DNA of 5,693 bases from Rhodobacteraceae bacterium UBA3087 (GTDB lineage: Bacteria > Pseudomonadota > Alphaproteobacteria > Rhodobacterales > Rhodobacteraceae), in NCBI GenBank assembly GCA_002367285.1, contig DFBF01000068.1:1057-6749 (forward strand), read 5' to 3'. The notes beneath the pieces were generated by a model that was not told the DNA's origin, made no database searches, and saw only the letters and a program-made list of their open reading frames with translations. Below, one piece after another: positions 1 to 5,328 of this stretch. Position 1 is the stretch's first letter; the number at the start of each line of letters is the position of its first letter. The translations under genes and the position numbers were made by a program.

Positions 1-264
1 GCTGGTGCCGCTGTCACGGTTGATCGCGACAATGACAAAAACCCGGTCGTGTCGCTGCGTGAAATCGCGGACGAGACCCAGACCGCGGACGAGCTGCGCG
101 AGCGCATGATCGAAAGCCACCAGACCCAGATCGAGGTCGATGAGCCGGAAGAAGACAGCATGGCCCTGTTGATGGGTGCCGAAGCTGCCGACAAACCGGT
201 CGAGGACGACATGTCCGAAGAAAAACTTCTGCGTGCGCTGATGGAAGCGCAAGGGCAGGGCTGA
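1..264 (+). CDS. rpoZ: RNA polymerase omega subunit, C-terminal 87 residues (5' truncated by window edge)
   Basis: This is the omega subunit of DNA-dependent RNA polymerase, which helps fold and hold the beta' subunit. The reading frame is open from base 1 (AGAAVTVDRDNDKNPVVSL...) to the TGA at 262-264, so about 30 N-terminal residues, including the usual MARVTV start, lie outside the window. The visible part contains the family's D-x-D-N-D-K-x-P-V-V-S-L-R-E-I block (fragment residues 8-22). A tail of about 65 residues follows, compared with about 37 in E. coli omega; it is strongly acidic (EVDEPEED) and ends in a predicted amphipathic helix (EEKLLRALMEAQ). An extended acidic tail is, from memory, usual for alphaproteobacterial omega. 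A GTG at base 49 could be mistaken for a start, but the conserved residues before it show that it is internal. The rsh start codon lies 31 bases downstream, and this rpoZ-rsh/spoT neighbourhood is widespread in proteobacteria. Confidence 0.93.
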   Translation, partial: AGAAVTVDRDNDKNPVVSLREIADETQTADELRERMIESHQTQIEVDEPEEDSMALLMGAEAADKPVEDDMSEEKLLRALMEAQGQG

Positions 265-280
265 GGGCCTCAAGCCCCTG
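256..280 (+). other. GC-rich imperfect stem-loop spanning the rpoZ stop and rsh leader
   Basis: CAGGGCT (256-262) can pair with AG-CCCTG (273-280, one bulged C), continued by GAG (263-265) with CTC (269-271) across a bulged A, closing a three-base loop. This is about 10 base pairs with two bulges. It includes the rpoZ TGA and ends 15 bases before the rsh ATG. No T-run follows (the next bases are TAATTGG), so it is not a classical intrinsic terminator. It could tune rsh translation or mRNA stability, or be chance in GC-rich DNA. The pairing is visible in the sequence; any function is inference. Confidence 0.35.
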
Positions 281-285
281 TAATT

Positions 286-290
286 GGCGG
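286..290 (+). promoter_or_regulatory. Ribosome binding site deciding the rsh start
   Basis: GGCGG lies five bases before the ATG at 296. It favours that ATG over the in-frame TTG at 284, which itself overlaps this motif and has only CCCCTGTAA in front of it. Confidence 0.5.
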
Positions 291-295
291 ACCTG

Positions 296-2422
296 ATGAG
301 CGACACACTCGACCCTGAAGAACTGGTCGCCCAGGTCCGCGCCTATAACCCCAAGTCGAACAGCGATCTGATCCGGCAGGCCTTTCAGTATGGAAAGGAG
401 ATGCACAGCGGTCAGTATCGTCATTCCGGGGAACCTTATTTCACACATCCCGTTGCGGTTGCCCAAATCCTGGCCGAACAGCAGCTGGATGATGCGACCA
501 TCATCACCGCTCTGTTGCACGACACGATCGAAGACACGAACTCCACCTATTCCGAGGTGGCCCAGTTGTTTTCAAGCGAGGTCGCCGAGCTGGTCGATGG
601 CGTTACCAAGCTGACCAACCTGCAACTGTCGTCGTCGGAAACGAAACAGGCGGAAAACTTTCGCAAGCTGTTCATGGCCATGTCCAAAGACATGCGGGTG
701 ATCCTGGTCAAGCTGGCCGACCGTCTGCACAACATGCGCACGATCCGCGCCATGCGCCCCGACAAACAGGCGCAGAAATCGCGCGAGACGATGGATATCT
801 ATGCGCCGCTGGCCGGGCGCATGGGCATGCAATGGATGCGCGAAGAGCTGGAAGATCTGGCCTTTCACGTGCTCAATCCCGAAGGGCGCAGTTCGATCAT
901 TCGCCGGTTCCTGCGGTTGCAGAAAGAAAGCGGCGATGTGATCCAGAAGATCACGCGCGATATTCGCAGCGAACTGGCTAAGGCCGGGATCGAGGCACAG
1001 GTGTTTGGCCGCGCGAAAAAGCCCTATTCGATCTGGCGCAAGATGCAGGAAAAGGATCAGAGCTTTTCGCGCCTGTCCGACACCTATGGGTTCCGCGTCA
1101 TCACTGCCAACGAGGCCGACTGTTACCGGGTTCTGGGCGCGATTCACCAGCGGTGGCGCGCGGTGCCGGGTCGCTTCAAGGACTATATCAGCCAACCGAA
1201 ATCGAACGGATACCGGTCGATCCACACCACTGTGTCGGGCCGTGACGGCAAGCGGGTCGAGGTCCAGATCCGCACCCGTCAGATGCATGATGTCGCCGAA
1301 GCCGGCGTGGCCGCGCATTGGTCTTACAAGGATGGTGTGCGGGTCGAAAACCCCTTTGCCGTCGATCCCGCCAAGTGGATTGCAGGCCTGACCGAACGGT
1401 TCGAAGCGGCCGATGACCACGACGAATTCCTGGAGCACGTGAAGCTCGAGATGTATTCGGACCAGGTGTTCTGTTTCACCCCCAAGGGCGAGGTCGTGAA
1501 ACTGCCGCGTGGCGCGACGCCGCTGGATTTCGCCTATGCGATCCACACGCGGATTGGTGACAGTTGCGTGGGGGCCAAGGTCGACGGCATCCGCGTGCCG
1601 CTGTGGACACGGATCAAGAACGGCCAGTCGGTCGATATCATGACCGCCGAGGGGCAGTCGCCTCAGGCCACCTGGATCGACATTGTCGTCACAGGCCGCG
1701 CCAAGGCCGCCATTCGCCGCCGTCTGCGCGAAGAAGACCGCGAACGGTTCGTCAAACTGGGGCGCGAGCTGGCCCGCGTGGCGTTCGAACATGTGGACCG
1801 CAAGGCCACGGACAAGGCTCTGAAAACCGCGGCAAAACAGCTGCGACTGGACGGCACCGACGAATTGCTGGCCCGCCTTGGCAGCGCCGAGCTGACCGCG
1901 CGTGACGTGGTGGCCACCCTGTATCCTGAGGCCGTGTCGGTCGAAGATGAGATCGACGTTGCCGCCGCCATTGTCGGGTTGGAGCCGGGCCAGACGTTTG
2001 AGCGTGCCAAATGCTGCCAACCAGTGCCGGGCGAACGCATCGTCGGCATCACCTATCGCGGCAAGGGTGTGATGATTCACACCATTGATTGTCAGGTGCT
2101 GGAGGAGCTGTCTGACGACAGCAACCGCTGGGTCGACCTGCAATGGCATTCCGGCAACCACCCGGCGGTGCACACGGTCAGCCTGGACATGACCATTGCC
2201 AATGACGCGGGCGTGATGGGGCGGATCTGTACGCTGATCGGTGAACTGCAAGCCAATATCTCGGATATGCGGTTCCTGGACCGTAAGCAGGATTTTTTCC
2301 GTTTGATCGCGGACATTGATTTACGGGATATTGAACACTTACATGCCGTTATGCTGGTGCTCGAAGCAGACAGCGACGTGGCGTCAATCCGGCGCCATCG
2401 GGACCTTTCGCGAAAGCCATGA
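296..2422 (+). CDS. rsh: Bifunctional (p)ppGpp synthetase/hydrolase (RelA/SpoT homologue)
   Basis: This long RSH enzyme makes (p)ppGpp from ATP plus GDP/GTP and hydrolyses it, setting the stringent response. Numbered from ATG 296 it has 708 residues, the usual length. An N-terminal HD hydrolase domain (about 20-170) keeps metal-binding H51, H75-D76 and D142, and the E79-D80 pair of LLHDTIEDT, so hydrolysis should be active. The synthetase domain (about 230-345) has the G-loop GRAKKPYSIW (238-247), D262, RFKD (293-296), NGYRSIH and E322 of EVQIRT. RxKD, rather than the ExDD of synthetase-only RelA, is the signature of bifunctional enzymes. TGS follows at about 387-450, then a helical region, the zinc-finger-like segment with C573-C574, H595 and C599, and a C-terminal ACT domain (about 625-703) that should sense the ribosome or amino acids. 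The in-frame TTG at 284 would add only MADL and lacks a good ribosome binding site. It is probably the only long RSH of the organism (inference). Alternative symbols are relA and spoT. Confidence 0.97.
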   Translation: MSDTLDPEELVAQVRAYNPKSNSDLIRQAFQYGKEMHSGQYRHSGEPYFTHPVAVAQILAEQQLDDATIITALLHDTIEDTNSTYSEVAQLFSSEVAELVDGVTKLTNLQLSSSETKQAENFRKLFMAMSKDMRVILVKLADRLHNMRTIRAMRPDKQAQKSRETMDIYAPLAGRMGMQWMREELEDLAFHVLNPEGRSSIIRRFLRLQKESGDVIQKITRDIRSELAKAGIEAQVFGRAKKPYSIWRKMQEKDQSFSRLSDTYGFRVITANEADCYRVLGAIHQRWRAVPGRFKDYISQPKSNGYRSIHTTVSGRDGKRVEVQIRTRQMHDVAEAGVAAHWSYKDGVRVENPFAVDPAKWIAGLTERFEAADDHDEFLEHVKLEMYSDQVFCFTPKGEVVKLPRGATPLDFAYAIHTRIGDSCVGAKVDGIRVPLWTRIKNGQSVDIMTAEGQSPQATWIDIVVTGRAKAAIRRRLREEDRERFVKLGRELARVAFEHVDRKATDKALKTAAKQLRLDGTDELLARLGSAELTARDVVATLYPEAVSVEDEIDVAAAIVGLEPGQTFERAKCCQPVPGERIVGITYRGKGVMIHTIDCQVLEELSDDSNRWVDLQWHSGNHPAVHTVSLDMTIANDAGVMGRICTLIGELQANISDMRFLDRKQDFFRLIADIDLRDIEHLHAVMLVLEADSDVASIRRHRDLSRKP

Positions 2423-2436
2423 TCTGACAGGCCAAA

Positions 2437-2442
2437 GGGGGG
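2437..2442 (+). promoter_or_regulatory. Ribosome binding site supporting the TTG start of the DUF2062 gene
   Basis: A G-run (GGGGGG, within AAAGGGGGGC) sits seven bases before the TTG at 2450. No in-frame ATG or GTG lies between this motif and the conserved FKRNPRSY N-terminus, so the purine-rich site supports the non-ATG start. Confidence 0.5.
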
Positions 2443-2449
2443 CTGGGAT

Positions 2450-3088
2450 TTGTTCAAACGTAACCCGCGCTCGTATCTGCGCATCGTGGCGGAATTCTTT
2501 TATCCGCGCGGTGGTTGGTATCGTGCTGCCGGGTACGCGATCCACCGGGTACGCCGTCTGCCTGACCCGCCCCACCGCATCAGTCGCGGCATTGCGGCCG
2601 GGGTGTTTTCCTGTTTCACGCCCTTCTTTGGACTGCATTTTCTGACAGCGGGCATCGTCGCCTTTTTCATCCGTGGAAATCTGTTGGCGGCGCTGCTGGC
2701 CACGTTCTTTGGGAACCCCCTGACCTTTCCGCTGATCGCTGAAATTTCGATCTCGCTGGGCAGCCGTTTCATGCAGCTGCCGGTGGATATGCACCTGCCC
2801 CAGATCATAGATGCCTTTGCCCTTGCGATGGGCGATTTGTGGCACAATATCAAAGCGATGTTCACCGATGATGTGGCCCACTGGGCCGGGTTGCATCGGT
2901 TCTTTCACCGGGTATTTCTGCCTTATCTGGTTGGCGGGCTTATTCCCGGCATTGCCAGTGGCATGATCGCCTATGGTCTGTCGCGCCCTGTCATCCATGC
3001 CTATCAGCGCCGCCGTATCAAGAAGCTGAAGGAACGGTACGAAAAACGCATGGCCGTTCGGGCCACAGAGGCTGACGCGGGCGAATAA
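2450..3088 (+). CDS. DUF2062 domain membrane protein
   Basis: This is a 212-residue protein of the DUF2062 family, whose biochemical role is unknown to me. The N-terminal 43 residues are basic and aromatic (FKRNPRSY, FFYPRGGWYRA, RVRRLPDPPHR). Hydrophobic segments follow at about 45-74 and 76-104, carrying the family-typical GVFSCFTPFFGLHF (51-64) and GNPLTFP (88-94). A more polar region (105-150) follows, then a third membrane segment at about 155-178 (LPYLVGGLIPGIASGMIAYG). The end is a strongly basic helix (RRRIKKLKERYEKR, 187-200), probably cytoplasmic by the positive-inside rule. The start is TTG: there is no in-frame ATG or GTG upstream before the TGA at 2420, and a G-rich site is correctly spaced. 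It begins 27 bases after rsh and is probably co-transcribed with it. Recalled relatives in Rhodobacteraceae occupy this same slot between rsh and pdxJ. The family call is by recall of motifs, not by search. Confidence 0.85.
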   Translation: MFKRNPRSYLRIVAEFFYPRGGWYRAAGYAIHRVRRLPDPPHRISRGIAAGVFSCFTPFFGLHFLTAGIVAFFIRGNLLAALLATFFGNPLTFPLIAEISISLGSRFMQLPVDMHLPQIIDAFALAMGDLWHNIKAMFTDDVAHWAGLHRFFHRVFLPYLVGGLIPGIASGMIAYGLSRPVIHAYQRRRIKKLKERYEKRMAVRATEADAGE

Positions 3089-3107
3089 ATCGGCTACGGA
3101 TTCGCTC
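3079..3107 (+). repeat. Short inverted repeat with downstream T-run before pdxJ
   Basis: GCGAAT (3081-3086) and ATTCGC (3100-3105) are perfect reverse complements. The stem extends outward by a G-T and a G-C pair to 3079 and 3107, around a 13-base loop. A six-T run occurs at 3117-3122, but nine bases after the stem. The left arm includes the end of the DUF2062 gene and the first base of its TAA. The stem is weak, its loop is long and the T-run is detached, so a functional terminator is doubtful. It could mark a partial break between the rsh and pdxJ units. Confidence 0.25.
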
Positions 3108-3122
3108 AACACTTCGTTTTTT

Positions 3123-3127
3123 GGAGG
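3123..3127 (+). promoter_or_regulatory. Strong ribosome binding site fixing the pdxJ start
   Basis: A consensus GGAGG lies eight bases before the ATG at 3136. It overlaps the codons of a possible longer reading from TTG 3121, which rules that longer start out. Confidence 0.8.
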
Positions 3128-3135
3128 CGCGAGAG

Positions 3136-3888
3136 ATGACTGAATACCTTGGGACCCTGCGGTTGGGCGTGAATATCGACCATGTGGCCACCGTGCGAAA
3201 TGCGCGCGGAGGCGCCTATCCGGACCCGGTGCGCGCCGCGAAACTGGCCGAACAGGCCGGGGCGGACGGCATCACTGCCCACCTGCGCGAAGATCGCCGC
3301 CATATTGGGGACGCCGACATCGACGGGTTGATGGAGGCGCTGGGCGTGCCGCTGAACTTCGAAATGGCCGCGACGGATGAAATGCAGGCGATTGCCCTGC
3401 GTCACAAGCCGCACGCGGTTTGCATCGTGCCTGAAAAGCGCGAAGAGGTGACGACCGAAGGTGGTCTGGACGTGGCGCGCCAAGAAAACCGCCTGGCCCA
3501 TTTCATTGCGCCCCTGCGCGATGCGGGCTGTCGTGTGTCAATCTTCATTGCCGCCGACCAGCCCCAAATCGAAGCCGCCGCGCGCATTGGTGCCGCCGTG
3601 ATCGAGTTGCACACAGGTGCCTATTGCGACTTCCATGCCGAAGGTGAATTTGACAAGCGTGACGCCGAACTGGACCGCCTGCGCGACATGTCCGCCTATG
3701 CCCATTCGCTGGGCATGGAGGTCCACGCGGGCCACGGTCTGACCTATGACACGGTCGCCCCCGTTGCGGCCTTCCCCGAAGTCATGGAGCTGAACATCGG
3801 CCATTTCCTGATCGGCGAGGCCATTTTTCGCGGCCTCACCCCGGCGATTGCCGAGATGCGCCGCTTGATGGATGAGGTGCGGGCGTGA
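3136..3888 (+). CDS. pdxJ: Pyridoxine 5'-phosphate synthase
   Basis: PdxJ condenses 1-deoxy-D-xylulose 5-phosphate with 3-amino-2-oxopropyl phosphate to give pyridoxine 5'-phosphate, the ring-closing step of the DXP-dependent vitamin B6 pathway in the cytoplasm. The 250-residue protein matches the family along its whole length and folds as a TIM barrel in known structures. Visible signatures are GVNIDHVATVRNARG (11-25), GADGITAHLREDRRH (42-56), PEKREEVTTEGGLD (99-112), AGHGLTY (198-204) and NIGH (220-223). By alignment with E. coli PdxJ, the substrate residues N13, D15, H16, R24, R51, H56 and G222-H223 and the catalytic H49, E76 and H200 are all present, so the enzyme should be active. The N-terminus is four residues longer than E. 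coli's. It starts 47 bases after the DUF2062 gene, the largest gap in the window, and its TGA overlaps the next gene's GTG. Confidence 0.98.
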   Translation: MTEYLGTLRLGVNIDHVATVRNARGGAYPDPVRAAKLAEQAGADGITAHLREDRRHIGDADIDGLMEALGVPLNFEMAATDEMQAIALRHKPHAVCIVPEKREEVTTEGGLDVARQENRLAHFIAPLRDAGCRVSIFIAADQPQIEAAARIGAAVIELHTGAYCDFHAEGEFDKRDAELDRLRDMSAYAHSLGMEVHAGHGLTYDTVAPVAAFPEVMELNIGHFLIGEAIFRGLTPAIAEMRRLMDEVRA

Positions 3889-4331
3889 ACCAATTGGTCA
3901 ACCTCAAGCGTTTTGCAGTGACCTATGTCACCGTCACCCTTGCGCTCGTATTACTTGGCTTGGCGTTACAGGCCGGTGCGTCCGTGTCGCTGCCCTCGGG
4001 GCTGGGGTCGGTTCTGCCCACAATGATGGCCGCCATGCGCGAAGGACAGAAACGTGCCCAGGCGGGTGATCCGATTTTGACCAACAAACAGGCATGGGCC
4101 GTTGCCCGTGTCATGACCGTCGTTGTGGCGGTCATCACAATTGCCACGGAATACGTGATGGTACAGCTGACCCCGGGGCTGTCTCAGGTCATGTCCATGA
4201 TGCCGCCCATGCTGATTGTGGGCTCAATGGTGTTTTTCTTGCTTGTGTCGCTGGTGCTGAACCGGTTTTTCCTGATGTTTGGCTACAGAAGTCATCAGCC
4301 CAAACAGGCACCGAACAGTGGTGCGGAATGA
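3885..4331 (+). CDS. Small integral membrane protein, possibly ABZJ_00895 family
   Basis: This encodes 148 residues from a GTG start whose last two bases are the first two of the pdxJ stop (GTGA overlap). GAGGT at 3874-3878, inside the last pdxJ codons, gives a ribosome binding site six bases upstream, so translational coupling to pdxJ is likely. The protein has a basic N-terminus and membrane segments at about 9-29, 71-95 and 104-133, with a weaker hydrophobic stretch at 37-50. A central motif MMAAMREGQKRAQAGDPILT (47-66) then A-W resembles the AAM-x-EG...P-x-x-x-x-x-W pattern I recall for the uncharacterised ABZJ_00895-type proteins of about 140 residues. The C-terminal 15 residues are hydrophilic and probably cytoplasmic. 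I do not know a function, and nothing visible suggests a catalytic site. Coding status is supported by the overlap, the membrane topology and the GC-rich codon usage matching its neighbours. The family name is tentative. Confidence 0.8.
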   Translation: MNQLVNLKRFAVTYVTVTLALVLLGLALQAGASVSLPSGLGSVLPTMMAAMREGQKRAQAGDPILTNKQAWAVARVMTVVVAVITIATEYVMVQLTPGLSQVMSMMPPMLIVGSMVFFLLVSLVLNRFFLMFGYRSHQPKQAPNSGAE

Positions 4332-4332
4332 C

Positions 4333-4339
4333 AAAAGGA
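4333..4339 (+). promoter_or_regulatory. Ribosome binding site of the quinone oxidoreductase-like gene
   Basis: AAAAGGA lies seven bases before ATG 4347. Two other ATGs at 4339 and 4342 are out of frame with the protein, so this site and the conserved MKAAYYERFG N-terminus fix the start. Confidence 0.65.
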
Positions 4340-4346
4340 TGATGTC

Positions 4347-5324
4347 ATGAAAGCAGCCTATTACGAACGGTTCGGCCCTGCCGCAGATGTGTTGACCATC
4401 GGCGATCTGCCCGATCCGACCCCGGCCATCGGCGAGGTTTTGGTGCGTATCCATGCAACGGGCGTGAACCCCTCGGATGTGAAATCGCGCGGCGGCGTGT
4501 CCGTGGCGACCGAAATGCCGTTTCCCCGGATCATTCCCCATTCCGACGGTGCGGGTGTGATCGAAGCGGTGGGTGTGGGCGTGGATACGGCCCGCATTGG
4601 CGAACGCGTCTGGATCTGGAACGCCCAGTGGCAGCGCGCCTTTGGCACGGCGGCCGAGCTGTTGGCGATCCCCTCCGAACATGCGGTGCGCCTGCCCGAG
4701 ACCACCAGTTTCGCTGAGGGGGCCTGTTTCGGCATCCCGGCCATGACGGCCTGGTACGCGCTGTATCGCGACGGGCCGATTGACGGCAAAACCGTGCTGG
4801 TCACGGGCGGGGCGGGCACGGTCGGGCGCTATGCCTGCCAGATGGCCGCACTGGGTGGCGCGCGCGTCATCACCACGGTCAGTTCGCCACAAAAGGCCGC
4901 CCATGCGGGGGCGGAAGATTGGGTGAACTACCGCGAAACGGATGTTGTCGACGCGGTCATGGACCTGACCGATGGGGCGGGTGTCGACCGGATCGTTGAT
5001 GTTGATTTCGGAGCGAACCAGGCGGCATCCCTACCGCTGATCAAACCGGGCGGGGTGATTGCGGCCTATGCCTCGGCGGCAGTGCGCGATCCGGCGCTGA
5101 ACTTTTATCCGTTCATGTTCAAAAACATCACGCTGCATATGCTGATTGTTTATCAGCTGGACGCCGCCACGCGGCGGGTGGGCGAAGCGCAGCTGACCAA
5201 ATGGCTTGAGGCCGGGGCCCTGTCCCATGCCGTCGTGCCTGGCGGTGCGCTGGCCGACATGGCCAAAGCGCATGAGATGGTCGAGGCAGGCCAGAAACTG
5301 GGCACTGTCGTGGTCGAGGTGTAA
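4347..5324 (+). CDS. Zinc-independent NADPH:quinone oxidoreductase-like MDR protein
   Basis: This is a 325-residue medium-chain dehydrogenase/reductase of the quinone oxidoreductase branch, probably a soluble NAD(P)H-dependent reductase of quinones or reactive enones. An N-terminal GroES-like domain (about 1-120) begins MKAAYYERFG and contains GEVLVRIHATGVNPSDVK (29-46). The N-P-S-D there replaces the C-x-x-D of zinc alcohol dehydrogenases, and no structural-zinc cysteine cluster is present, so it should be zinc-free. The Rossmann domain (about 125-260) has the dinucleotide loop VTGGAGTVGRYACQMA (152-167), TVSSPQKA (177-184) after the second strand, and VDRIVDVDFGAN (213-224) followed by KPGG (233-236). 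The C-terminus LGTVVVEV returns to the catalytic domain as in the family. Length and motifs are complete. The true substrate cannot be read from the sequence. It starts 15 bases after the small membrane protein and ends four bases before the next start, so co-transcription is likely. Confidence 0.92.
   Translation: MKAAYYERFGPAADVLTIGDLPDPTPAIGEVLVRIHATGVNPSDVKSRGGVSVATEMPFPRIIPHSDGAGVIEAVGVGVDTARIGERVWIWNAQWQRAFGTAAELLAIPSEHAVRLPETTSFAEGACFGIPAMTAWYALYRDGPIDGKTVLVTGGAGTVGRYACQMAALGGARVITTVSSPQKAAHAGAEDWVNYRETDVVDAVMDLTDGAGVDRIVDVDFGANQAASLPLIKPGGVIAAYASAAVRDPALNFYPFMFKNITLHMLIVYQLDAATRRVGEAQLTKWLEAGALSHAVVPGGALADMAKAHEMVEAGQKLGTVVVEV
5316..5319 (+). promoter_or_regulatory. Ribosome binding site of the LysE-family gene, inside the preceding gene
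   Basis: GAGG within the last codons of the oxidoreductase gene is nine bases before ATG 5329. With the four-base gap between stop and start, it suggests coupled translation. Confidence 0.5.
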
Positions 5325-5328
5325 GCGC

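Noticed and set aside
49..264. A separate 71-residue gene starting at GTG 49
   Set aside because: The same frame is open to base 1 and encodes omega-conserved residues before position 49, so this is only the internal part of a truncated rpoZ.
572..2251. A 559-codon open frame on the minus strand opposite rsh
   Set aside because: It lies wholly opposite a clearly conserved gene. Its translation is His-, Arg- and Gly-rich with no recognisable domain. Long antisense frames are expected in GC-rich DNA, where the coding strand's codon bias removes stops from one antisense frame. I would reconsider only with antisense transcript and peptide evidence.
2384..3112. A 242-codon minus-strand open frame opposite the DUF2062 gene
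   Set aside because: It is a low-complexity mix of Gln, Arg and Gly with no domain, fully overlapping a conserved gene and lacking a credible ribosome binding site. It is treated as an antisense shadow.
3121..3135. Longer pdxJ start at TTG 3121
   Set aside because: The extra codons coincide with the GGAGG ribosome binding site of ATG 3136, so they are leader sequence rather than coding.
4224..4904. A 226-codon minus-strand open frame across the membrane protein and oxidoreductase genes
   Set aside because: It spans the junction of two well-supported plus-strand genes, and its translation is rich in His, Arg and Gly with no motif. It is treated as an antisense shadow.
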